Source: Lentisphaerota bacterium (GTDB lineage Bacteria > Verrucomicrobiota > Kiritimatiellia > RFP12 > UBA3636). From it: a stretch of 5,581 bases of DNA. The position numbers and the translations under genes are program-made. Every line of letters begins with the position of its first letter. Positions within the stretch are counted from its first letter, which is position 1. Location of the stretch: contig JAAZAI010000552.1 in the NCBI GenBank assembly GCA_012514445.1, positions 1 through 5,581 of the forward strand, read 5' to 3'. Positions 1-5,394 of this stretch are shown piece after piece. The notes below the pieces were generated by a model. The model was not told the DNA's origin. It was given only the letters and a program-made list of their open reading frames with translations, and did no database searches.

Positions 1-76
1 CAGCCGTCCCGGCAAGCCGCCATCGAATCCGCTCCGCAAATCCCCCGCCAGCTCGGCGATTTGCGCGACACCCCGG

Positions 77-105
77 TTGACAACCCATGGCGATGCGTCT
101 ATTCT
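77..105 (+). promoter_or_regulatory. sigma70-like promoter for the membrane protein gene
   Basis: A perfect -35 box TTGACA (77-82) is followed by a 17-bp spacer and the -10 box TATTCT (100-105, four of six consensus bases). Transcription would start near 112, giving an untranslated leader of about 64 bases before the ATG at 176. The TTG at 77 that could be read as an upstream start codon is the first half of this -35 box, which argues against translation starting there. No clear Shine-Dalgarno sequence precedes the ATG at 176. Confidence 0.6.
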
Positions 106-127
106 TCTGGTAAATGACACAACAAAG

Positions 128-156
128 ACGTCTTGCAGACGTGTTGGTTTTCAACA
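128..156 (+). repeat. two adjacent small inverted repeats in the 5' leader
   Basis: ACGTCT (128-133) and AGACGT (137-142) are inverted copies around TGC. Directly after them, TGTTG (142-146) and CAACA (152-156) are inverted copies around GTTTT. Both lie just downstream of the predicted transcription start, so they could be a repressor operator or two small RNA hairpins in the leader. The stems are short and could be chance. Confidence 0.35.
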
Positions 157-175
157 ATACAACGATACAAATCCC

Positions 176-1060
176 ATGACTATCGCCAGACGGCGCGCCC
201 TCATCGCGATGCTGCTCGCGGCTCCGACGGCGGCATTCGCCAACGCGATTGTCCCCATTCTCAACTTCTTCAACCGGGAGACCTGGCAGCCTGCGGCGTT
301 GGCGACCCTCGTCATCATCCTGGTGGAAGCCGCTTTGCTCCGGTGGCGGATCAAGACGTTTCCATTCCTCGGCACGCTGTGGCGGGTCGCCGTCATCAAC
401 CTCGCGTCCAGCGCGGCTGGATCTTTGGTGCTTGCCGTCGCAGCGGGCGACGCTGCGTCCCCGTGGAATCTCGGTATCTGGGCCGCTCCGCTGCTCCTGA
501 TCACCTTCGTCACGGAGATTCCACTCCTCCATGCCCTGTTCAAACCCGCCTTCCTCTCGTGGGGACGAGCCATCGGGCTGGGCATCAACGTCAACCTCGC
601 CAGCTACGCGGCGTTGTTCGTCTTCTGGATCGGGGTCGCCTCCTTCTACATCTCTCTCGGCAACCACATCGATCGCAGAGAGGCGCGCACCTGGCGCAAC
701 CCCGCACTGGCGGAAAGCACCGAAGGCGTGTTCTACGGTATCGGGTCCGACGAACACGCTCAGAAACTCTGCCGCTACCGTATTAAGGACATGCAATACA
801 CGGCACTGACAAACAGCCCCGATCTGGATCCGTATTGCTGGGATGTCGAGGGAAGCACCTGCGCCTTCATGAACAATGGGAACACCCGGTTTGTCGTCGC
901 CCAACTGCCTGATTTCGAAACGCTTGCCGAAACCTCCCTCGATGCGTATGCCGACAACGTCATCCCCTATGCGAGCGCCGTCTCCGTGGCGGTGTCTCCC
1001 GACGAATCGAAAGTCGCCATCTTGTTGAGGCTCAGCAAAAAGACCATTTTTCGGAAATGA
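176..1060 (+). CDS. polytopic membrane protein with start of a propeller-like domain (5' part of a frameshifted gene)
   Basis: This 294-residue product is not a family I can name. The N-terminus is basic (MTIARRR). Hydrophobic stretches follow at about residues 8-30, 40-56, 70-90, 100-121 and 139-161, so about five membrane helices are likely, and an N-in topology would place the remainder outside the cytoplasm. From about residue 163 the chain is soluble and shows WD40/TolB-like beta-propeller character, ending with SAVSVAVSPDESKVAILL, a typical blade opening. Translation then runs into KKTIFRK and a TGA at 1058, which cuts the blade short. The next piece of propeller-like sequence resumes in the +1 frame at 1029-1682, so this is best read as the front of one gene of about 501 codons. 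The ATG at 176 is preferred because the upstream in-frame TTG at 77 lies within the -35 box. Base composition is less GC-rich than in the neighbouring exported-protein gene. Confidence 0.6.
   Translation: MTIARRRALIAMLLAAPTAAFANAIVPILNFFNRETWQPAALATLVIILVEAALLRWRIKTFPFLGTLWRVAVINLASSAAGSLVLAVAAGDAASPWNLGIWAAPLLLITFVTEIPLLHALFKPAFLSWGRAIGLGINVNLASYAALFVFWIGVASFYISLGNHIDRREARTWRNPALAESTEGVFYGIGSDEHAQKLCRYRIKDMQYTALTNSPDLDPYCWDVEGSTCAFMNNGNTRFVVAQLPDFETLAETSLDAYADNVIPYASAVSVAVSPDESKVAILLRLSKKTIFRK
1029..1060 (+). other. frameshift site separating two halves of one gene
   Basis: The propeller-like sequence changes from the frame of the ATG at 176 to the +1 frame somewhere between 1029, just after an in-frame TGA at 1026 in the downstream frame, and the TGA at 1058. 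The stretch contains two homopolymers, A5 (1037-1041) and T5 (1047-1051). Losing one base from either would fuse the halves. The downstream frame reads AACRLAILDVASGHITTI across 1083-1136, a good continuation of the blade opened upstream. The cause may be a real mutation, a sequencing or assembly error, or recoding at AAA TGA C. The -1 frame gives only an arginine/proline/serine-rich shadow. Confidence 0.6.
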
Positions 1061-1103
1061 CATCACTTCTTCCGGTCTCAGCGCCGCCTGCAGGCTGGCG
1101 ATT

Positions 1104-1682
1104 TTGGATGTTGCATCCGGCCACATCACGACGATTTCTTCACGACTGTTCTCCGCGAGCGACCTCTGTTGGCTCCCGGATTCGCGCCGCGTCATCGCCG
1201 TGTCGTTCGATGACGAATCACGCTACAAAACAGCCGATCTTGGCAAATTCGCCCCGCTTCGGTACTTTGTTGGGTTTGATCGCTACCGAGGCATCGGCGA
1301 AGCGCTTTACGTTGTCGACATCGCATCTGGCGCGACCACGCGTTTCGCCGATGGCGAGTCTCCGTCGCTGGCCATCGCGGCAGGCACGATCCTCGTCAGC
1401 GACGAAGACGGCTGCCGGTTGCTTGATTCAGAAGGGAAAACCCTGAGGCGCATCCGTGATCATCGCGACAGGATGATGCATGCCCTCGTGTCGCCCACAG
1501 GAGACGCGATTCTGGCGCGTTTCAGAAGACACAAGCTCTACCAGTATGGGGGGCGCCTCGCGATCTTCGGCATCGACTCCCCGCGCACTCCGCATTTTCT
1601 GGCGGACGGCATCATGGCCCGCGTGGACTGGGTTCTCGCAAAACCGCCAATCCACACCTCGAAAGATCCCGAATCCCCGTAG
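1104..1682 (+). pseudogene. propeller-like C-terminal part of the frameshifted membrane protein gene
   Basis: The open frame from the TTG at 1104 encodes 192 residues, but the frame is already open from 1029, and the residues just before the TTG (AACRLAI) belong to the same fold. The TTG lacks a convincing ribosome-binding site and no ATG occurs until about two thirds through the piece, so independent translation is unlikely. Visible propeller-type signatures are LAILDVASGHITTI, LCWLPDSRRVIAVSF, ALYVVDIASGATTRF and CRLLDSEGKTLRRI, each a strand followed by a D-x-x-[ST/E]-G-x turn, as in WD40/TolB-like repeats. The protein ends in a short polar tail before TAG at 1680-1682. I infer that it formed the extracytoplasmic sensor or binding domain of the intact membrane protein. 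No enzyme motif is visible. Confidence 0.55.
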
Positions 1683-1732
1683 GCAGGGATGACGGCAAGC
1701 ATGCGCAGCCGACATCCATGATCTGTCAATTC

Positions 1733-1754
1733 GGTCGCCAATTGGTCGCCAATT
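1733..1754 (+). repeat. perfect 11-bp tandem duplication upstream of the exported-protein gene
   Basis: GGTCGCCAATT occurs twice back to back (1733-1743 and 1744-1754). The preceding GTCAATTC (1725-1732) looks like a degenerate third copy. The junction forms the palindrome CCAATTGG (1738-1745). The repeats end 13 bp before the predicted -35 box at 1768, so an activator or repressor site is possible. No known regulator consensus is recognised. Confidence 0.45.
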
Positions 1755-1767
1755 CAGGTTTGCCCAC

Positions 1768-1796
1768 TTGCAGGCCGGGCGGGAGTGTGGTTTAAT
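1768..1796 (+). promoter_or_regulatory. candidate promoter giving a leaderless transcript of the exported-protein gene
   Basis: TTGCAG (1768-1773, three of six -35 consensus bases) is followed by 17 bp and TTTAAT (1791-1796, five of six -10 bases). Transcription would start about seven bases later, at or next to the ATG at 1804, which would make the mRNA leaderless. A competing reading is a hairpin with arms GGCGGGA (1778-1784) and TCCCGCC (1797-1803) directly before the ATG. The purine-rich GGGAGTG (1781-1787) is too far from the ATG to be a normal ribosome-binding site. Confidence 0.4.
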
Positions 1797-1803
1797 TCCC
1801 GCC

Positions 1804-3129
1804 ATGAAAAGCATCGTCATGTACGCGGCCCTCGCGGCCGCCGCCTTCGCCTCCGCCGCCCTCGCGCAGGACGACGAGCAGCCTTCCGCCGCGCGCCTCG
1901 CCCTCGCCCGGGCCTGCGACGCGCGCTTCGCCGCCAACACCAACCGCTACGCCGGCGACCCCGCGCGCTTCGTCGCCCGCGGCGTCCTCGCCGACAAAGC
2001 CGCGCGCACGGTGACGCTCGACGCCTTCACCACCGGCGTCGGCCCCGGCGACGTGGCGGAGTTCTTCCTCATCACCGAGAACAGCGGGCATGGCTACGAA
2101 TCCCTGCTGACCGCCTTCGCGAAGGCGGACGACGTCTGCAAGGCGATCGAATTCATCGGCGTGCCCCGAGGACGCGGCGTCGACTACGACCGCTACGTCT
2201 TCTGGCCCAAAGGCGAACGCGTCATCGCCACCGCCCGGATCGGCGACGCCCCGCCCGTGCCGCTGGCCTCTCTGATGAAGGACCGGCAGACGGGCGCGCC
2301 CGTCGAACTGACGGGCTTCATCTACACGGGTGACCGCCGCGACGCCGCCGGCGCGTTCATCGGCGACTCGTCGGGCCCCGGCTCGATTGCCTCCTGCTAC
2401 AACGAGCCGATCACCGCGCTGGACATCCCGCGCCTGGCGCTGCAGTCCGAGGTGTACGAGAATTTCGTCGTCGGCCCGGCCTTTCCGACGAACGCCGATC
2501 TGCGCGTCGAGATCGTCCTCGCCCCCGAGCCGCGCCCCGCCGACTCCCCGCAGCGCGTCCTCGACGTGGCGCTGGCGTTCACGACGAACGGCGTCGCCGT
2601 CGACGGCGCGGCGCCGGCGCCGCTGGCGGAGGCGCTCGCGACGCTGCAGGCCTCCACGCAGGCCGCTCGCGACGTCTACGCCGCCGCGACTTGGGCCGCC
2701 GAACTTCCCGTGGCGCAGATCCGCGACGCCTGCCGCGTGCTGAAGATGCTCGACGCCGACGGCGGAGTGCGCCTGGAGCCGCCGGTGCCGGGCGACCCGT
2801 ACTACAAGGCGTTCGTCCCGAACGAGTCCTGGCGCAACCGCGCGCAGCGCCCCACGCAGCCGTGCGAACTGCGTTTCGACGCACAAGGCAAGGCGACGCT
2901 CGTCGTCATCGAGGAGATCTGGAAGGACGGCGAGATCGACCCCGAGCTGAAGGTCTCCGAAGTCGCCGGCATCGCGGCGGAGGCTCTGCCCACGCTGCTG
3001 GCGGAGAAGAAGCCCGACCTCGCCGTGCTCCTCGTCTTCGCCCCCGGCGCCATGCGCTACGGCGACCTCAAGCCCTACCTCTCCGCCGTCCTCGCCACCC
3101 ACCCCAATCTCTACGTGTTCGTGGAGTGA
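1804..3129 (+). CDS. exported YdjY-like domain protein
   Basis: The 441-residue product begins with a clear Sec signal peptide. It has basic MKS, a hydrophobic alanine-rich core (residues 5-19), and an ALA|Q cleavage site after about residue 21 with no lipobox cysteine, so the mature protein is probably periplasmic. Residues about 57-240 resemble the YdjY domain family. The recognisable parts are a GHGYESLL segment (96-102), VDYDRYVFWPKGERV (126-140), a GAPVELTGFIYTGDRR segment (164-179) and a final beta stretch ADLRVEIVLAP. The function of that family is not established. Residues about 262-345 are alanine-rich and partly helical. Residues 353-441 form an alpha/beta segment ending in AMRYGDLKPYLSAVL and YVFVE, faintly like the periplasmic domain of ExbD/TolR; this is only an impression. 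Cysteines at 38, 112, 198, 310 and 354 could allow disulfides. The ATG at 1804 is chosen because the signal peptide starts there; the in-frame TTG at 1768 is probably the -35 box. No terminator is visible after the stop. Confidence 0.7.
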   Translation: MKSIVMYAALAAAAFASAALAQDDEQPSAARLALARACDARFAANTNRYAGDPARFVARGVLADKAARTVTLDAFTTGVGPGDVAEFFLITENSGHGYESLLTAFAKADDVCKAIEFIGVPRGRGVDYDRYVFWPKGERVIATARIGDAPPVPLASLMKDRQTGAPVELTGFIYTGDRRDAAGAFIGDSSGPGSIASCYNEPITALDIPRLALQSEVYENFVVGPAFPTNADLRVEIVLAPEPRPADSPQRVLDVALAFTTNGVAVDGAAPAPLAEALATLQASTQAARDVYAAATWAAELPVAQIRDACRVLKMLDADGGVRLEPPVPGDPYYKAFVPNESWRNRAQRPTQPCELRFDAQGKATLVVIEEIWKDGEIDPELKVSEVAGIAAEALPTLLAEKKPDLAVLLVFAPGAMRYGDLKPYLSAVLATHPNLYVFVE

Positions 3130-3150
3130 AGGAAGAAGTGCGTTCAGGAT

Positions 3151-3204
3151 CGTAATCCTAATCGTAATCGTAATCTTAATCGTAATCGTAATCGTAATCG
3201 TAAT
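3151..3204 (+). repeat. hexamer tandem array, nine CGTAAT-type units
   Basis: Nine consecutive hexamers run from 3151 to 3204. Seven are exactly CGTAAT, the second is CCTAAT (3157-3162) and the fifth is CTTAAT (3175-3180). The array begins 22 bp after the stop of the exported-protein gene, and the sequence is much less GC-rich than that gene. Read on the minus strand it would encode an alternating Ile-Thr string, which is a by-product of the repeat and not evidence of a protein. Confidence 0.9.
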
Positions 3205-3349
3205 CAAGTAAGTGAAAGACTGAGCGTAGCCGACTCAGTGTAGGACTAAGCGCGCAGGCCGACACCCCTGAACACGCCCATCGTGTCAATCTTGTAATCC
3301 TGTCAAAAACCTTTATGAACTCGTGGTGAACAGAGATTACGATTAGGAT
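3155..3349. repeat. non-coding segment bounded by a 15-bp perfect inverted repeat
   Basis: ATCCTAATCGTAATC (3155-3169, inside the hexamer array) is the exact reverse complement of 3335-3349, and the right copy ends at the base before the IS. Between them no gene is visible. The interior holds a small stem with arms ACTGAG (3219-3224) and CTCAGT (3234-3239) without a T-run, and two octamers AATCTTGT and AATCCTGT in tandem (3288-3303). The segment looks like a dispersed intergenic repeat module, but a second genomic copy would be needed to show that. Confidence 0.55.
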
Positions 3350-3380
3350 CTTGAGAGTGGCGAGTTCTCGGGGAATTCAT
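3350..3380 (+). repeat. left terminal inverted repeat of the IS
   Basis: The repeat opens CTTGAGAGTG, then G, then CGAGTTCTCG, and closes with TTCAT at 3376-3380. Compared with the reverse complement of 5492-5522, 26 of 31 positions agree, and the outer 21 bases differ at one site (3360). CGAGTTCTCG is itself an inverted repeat (CGAG and CTCG around TT) and is a likely transposase contact. Confidence 0.85.
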
Positions 3381-3484
3381 GGGGCGATGCGCAAGCGCAT
3401 TCCGACCCGCGCGGATAGCCCGTTGTGCATGGGCGCTCCGCGTAGGTCTCCGGTCTTCTCCGCCTGCCAGCCTGCCGCGTAGGG
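3381..3484. repeat. left subterminal non-coding region of the IS with short repeats
   Basis: There is no credible gene between the left terminal repeat and the stop of the small minus-strand gene. It contains a dyad with arms ATGCGC (3387-3392) and GCGCAT (3395-3400). It also has two direct copies of CCGCGTAGG (3438-3446 and 3475-3483) and two copies of GCCTGCC (3462-3468 and 3470-3476). These could be extra transposase sites or mRNA 3'-end structure for the small gene. The CCGCGTAGG repeat is not found near the right end. Confidence 0.4.
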
Positions 3485-3802
3485 CTACACCTTGTCCCGG
3501 CTCGGCGGCTTGCGCTTCGCCTTCGACAGTTCCAGCGAGAGCTCGATCCAGCGCTCCGTGAGCAGCCTGAACTTGCGAAAGTTCGCCAGCTCCGCGCGGA
3601 TCGCCTTGAGGTGCTCTGGGCGGACGTACTCGGAGCGGCTGCGCATCTGGTGCGTGTAGCTGATCTGCCAGTAGGCCCCCTGCTTTTCGGCCGGGTTCTT
3701 GTACTGGCGGTTGAGGGTGCCGGGGCGCATCGGCCCCAGCGCCGCAAGCGCGCGCCGGGTGCGCGCGATTTTTCCTTCGATCGACGAGATTGACGTTGAC
3801 AT
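3485..3802 (-). CDS. DUF6788-like small basic protein of the IS
   Basis: The 105-residue protein has a strong ribosome-binding site, AAAGGAG (complement of 3808-3814), five bases before the ATG at 3802. That fixes the start; an upstream in-frame extension to 3946 would cross the promoter and the divergent gene. The central part reads RPGTLNRQYKN (26-36), GAYWQISYTH (42-51) and SEYVRPEHLKAIRAELANF (57-75). This matches the general pattern of the transposon-associated DUF6788 family: a GSL-type start, an aromatic Y-W-x-[IL]-S-Y strand, a YV-x-[PE] turn and a long C-terminal helix. The cysteines I recall in many members (CGKPxCxC-type) are absent here, replaced around NPAEK. The tail (residues 62-100) is helical and rich in Lys/Arg/Glu, ending KAKRKPP. 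Its biochemical role is unknown. Because it is basic, small and divergent from the transposase, DNA binding or regulation of transposition is a reasonable inference. Confidence 0.8.
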   Translation of the reverse strand: MSTSISSIEGKIARTRRALAALGPMRPGTLNRQYKNPAEKQGAYWQISYTHQMRSRSEYVRPEHLKAIRAELANFRKFRLLTERWIELSLELSKAKRKPPSRDKV

Positions 3803-3824
3803 GGCAACTCCTTTCGGGCAAAAT

Positions 3825-3846
3825 ATATAGCACATGTGTGCTATAT
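3825..3846. promoter_or_regulatory. 22-bp dyad operator candidate in the divergent promoter region
   Basis: Arms ATATAGCACA (3825-3834) and TGTGCTATAT (3837-3846) are perfect inverted copies separated by TG. The dyad fills the spacer between the -35 and -10 boxes of the DUF6788-like gene promoter and covers most of the transposase -10 box. A dimeric repressor bound here would block both promoters. The binding protein could be the DUF6788-like product, the transposase or a host factor; the sequence does not say which. Confidence 0.7.
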
Positions 3847-3847
3847 T
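3842..3847 (+). promoter_or_regulatory. weak transposase promoter (-10 box TATATT)
   Basis: TATATT has five of six -10 consensus bases and lies 32 bp before the transposase ATG. Sequences 16-18 bp upstream (for example CAAAAT at 3819-3824) do not resemble TTGACA, so this promoter should be weak, as is common for transposases. It overlaps the dyad and the opposing -35 box. Confidence 0.4.
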
Positions 3848-3878
3848 GTCAATCCTGAAAACAAAAGGAGTTTCACCG

Positions 3879-5282
3879 ATGCACCTCTGGACACGCTGGT
3901 GGTCCCTCGCCGAGCAACTGCGCCCCGCCTTCAGCCGTCGGCGCACCTTCCTGTGGTTCGCCCTGGCGCTCGCGGCCGTCTGCGCCCGCCCCGACCTGGC
4001 CGGGGTGACGAGCCTGGTCCGCTCGCTGGGCCTGCTGGACGCCTGCTACGGCGGCCTGCTGCGCATGTTCCACAGCGGCGGGGTCGACACCCCGCGTCTC
4101 GCGGCCGTCTGGACGCGCGCCGTGCTCGCGATCATGAAGCGCAACCTGTGGACGGTGGACGGCCGCGCGGTCTTCATCGCCGACGGAATCAAGGTGGCGA
4201 AGTCCGGGCGCAAGATGCCCGGCGTGAAGAAGCTGCACCAGGAGTCGGAGAGCAACACCAAGCCCGAATACATCTTCGGGCACTCCTGCCAGTGCGTGGC
4301 GCTGGCGGTGCGGGCGGCCTCGACATGCTTCGCCCTTCCGCTCGCGGGCGCCATCCACGAAGGGGTCGTGTTCAGCAACCGCTCCCGGCGCACGCAGCTC
4401 GACAAGCTCGCCTCCATGCTGCTGGGGCTGGCGGTGACGACACCCGGCATCCTGGTCGCGGACGCCTACTACGCCTGCGCCAAGATCGTCCTGCCGCTGG
4501 TGGCGGCCGGCTGGCACCTGATCGCCGGCGTGCGCTTCAACGCCGTCGCCTACCTTCTGCCGTTGATGGCCGGACCTGCGCGGCGGGGCCGTCCCCGGCG
4601 CTACGGCGAGAAAGTCGTCCTGCGCGAATGCTTCGAGCGGCGCGAGGACTTCGTCGAGGCGCCCAGCCCCGTCTACGGGGAGGAAGGCGTCACGCTGCTC
4701 TACCGCGCGCTCGATTTGCTCTGGCGCCCGGTCGGCATCGTCGTGCGCTTCGTGCTCGTCGAGCATCCCACGCGGGGGAGGAAGATACTCCTCTGCACGG
4801 ATCTCTCGCTCGATCCCCTCGCAATCATCAAGATATACGGCATCCGCTTCAAGATCGAAGTCGCCTTCAAGCAGGCCGTCCACACGGTCGGCACCTTCGC
4901 CTACCATTTCTGGATGTCCGCCATGAAGCCCATGCCACGGCGATCCGGCAACCAACATCTACATCGCGAAAGCGCGTCCTATCGCGAGGCCGTCCGCCGC
5001 AAGCTCAGGGCGTACCACGCGCACATCCAGCTCGGCGTCGTGGCGCAGGGGCTGCTCCAGTCCCTGGCCGTGCTCGACCCCAACGCCGTCTGGGGCGGCT
5101 ACGGCTCCTGGATGCGAACCCGCCGCCCGGGCGTGCCACCCTCGGAGCGCGTCGTGGGGCTCGCCCTGCGCAACACGCTGCCGGAATTTCTCGCGGGCGC
5201 GGCCCGGGAGTCAATCCTCGCGAAATTCATCCGCGAGCGCATCGACCTGGGCCGCGCGGAAGGCGCGACGCTCGCCTCGTGA
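3879..5282 (+). CDS. DDE transposase, IS4/IS701-like
   Basis: This 467-residue protein catalyses cutting and joining of the IS ends. The ATG at 3879 is chosen because AAAAGGAG (3863-3870) sits eight bases upstream. The in-frame ATG at 3834 lies inside the dyad, upstream of the likely transcript start, and has no ribosome-binding site. The probable catalytic triad is D102 (FIADGIKVAKSGRKMPG), D195 (ILVADAYYAC) and E327 (YGIRFKIEVAFKQ), an RNase H-fold DDE pattern. The last segment fits the Y-x2-R-x3-E part of the IS4 signature (Y320, R323, E327), but the lysine expected seven residues after E is V334; K331 is the nearest. Residues about 1-90 form an N-terminal helical region, and the roughly 130-residue stretch between D195 and E327 is long enough for the beta-rich insertion of IS4-type enzymes. 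The C-terminus (about 340-395) has AYHFWMSAMKPM and YREAVRRKLRAYHAHIQLG, with no sign of disruption. A hairpin follows the stop. Confidence 0.85.
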   Translation: MHLWTRWWSLAEQLRPAFSRRRTFLWFALALAAVCARPDLAGVTSLVRSLGLLDACYGGLLRMFHSGGVDTPRLAAVWTRAVLAIMKRNLWTVDGRAVFIADGIKVAKSGRKMPGVKKLHQESESNTKPEYIFGHSCQCVALAVRAASTCFALPLAGAIHEGVVFSNRSRRTQLDKLASMLLGLAVTTPGILVADAYYACAKIVLPLVAAGWHLIAGVRFNAVAYLLPLMAGPARRGRPRRYGEKVVLRECFERREDFVEAPSPVYGEEGVTLLYRALDLLWRPVGIVVRFVLVEHPTRGRKILLCTDLSLDPLAIIKIYGIRFKIEVAFKQAVHTVGTFAYHFWMSAMKPMPRRSGNQHLHRESASYREAVRRKLRAYHAHIQLGVVAQGLLQSLAVLDPNAVWGGYGSWMRTRRPGVPPSERVVGLALRNTLPEFLAGAARESILAKFIRERIDLGRAEGATLAS

Positions 5283-5285
5283 CGC

Positions 5286-5308
5286 CGCCGACGCCTTGCG
5301 CGTCGGCG
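5286..5308 (+). terminator. GC-rich hairpin after the transposase stop
   Basis: CGCCGACGC (5286-5294) and GCGTCGGCG (5300-5308) are perfect inverted copies around a five-base CTTGC loop, starting three bases after the stop codon. The following bases are AAAACCC, not a T-run, so it is not a canonical intrinsic terminator. It may stabilise the transposase mRNA 3' end or act as a weak or factor-dependent terminator. Confidence 0.5.
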
Positions 5309-5394
5309 AAAACCCTTCGACATTGCCCGTATCGCCGCTTCCAGACCGAGCGGCCCTGGAGGGCTTTGCACGCCTGACGACGGAGAATCCGCGA

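Larger units (their letters stand above)
3824..3852 (-). promoter_or_regulatory. strong sigma70-like promoter of the DUF6788-like gene
   Basis: On the minus strand a perfect TTGACA (complement of 3847-3852) is followed by exactly 17 bp and TATATA (complement of 3824-3829, four of six consensus bases). Transcription would start near 3817, leaving a leader of about 15 bases that consists mainly of the ribosome-binding site. The -35 box shares base 3847 with the -10 box of the opposing transposase promoter, so polymerase could not occupy both at once. Confidence 0.7.

Noticed and set aside
1..76. Possible gene fragment at the left edge on either strand (for example a minus-strand VAQIAELAGDL-like reading)
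   Set aside because: The stretch is too short, has no credible start codon, and all readings in this GC-rich edge remain open by chance; I see nothing firm here.
77..175. Upstream TTG start extending the membrane protein by 33 residues
   Set aside because: The TTG is the start of a perfect TTGACA -35 box, and the added residues precede a better N-terminus (MTIARRR plus hydrophobic helix).
3151..3204. CRISPR array
   Set aside because: The repeat is a continuous six-base unit with no spacers.
1792..3207. Long antisense frame of 471 codons opposite the exported-protein gene
   Set aside because: It is a high-GC shadow with Arg/Gly/Val-rich composition, begins inside the hexamer array as an Ile-Thr string, and lacks a ribosome-binding site.
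3219..3239. Intrinsic terminator for the exported-protein gene
   Set aside because: The stem is only six base pairs with a nine-base loop and no T-run follows.
3803..3946. N-terminal extension of the DUF6788-like protein to 3946
   Set aside because: It would run through its own promoter and into the transposase coding region; AAAGGAG five bases before 3802 fixes the start.
3836..5377. 513-codon frame overlapping the transposase in another plus-strand frame
   Set aside because: It is Arg/Pro/Ala-rich throughout with no domain signal; the other frame has a clear DDE transposase with its own ribosome-binding site.
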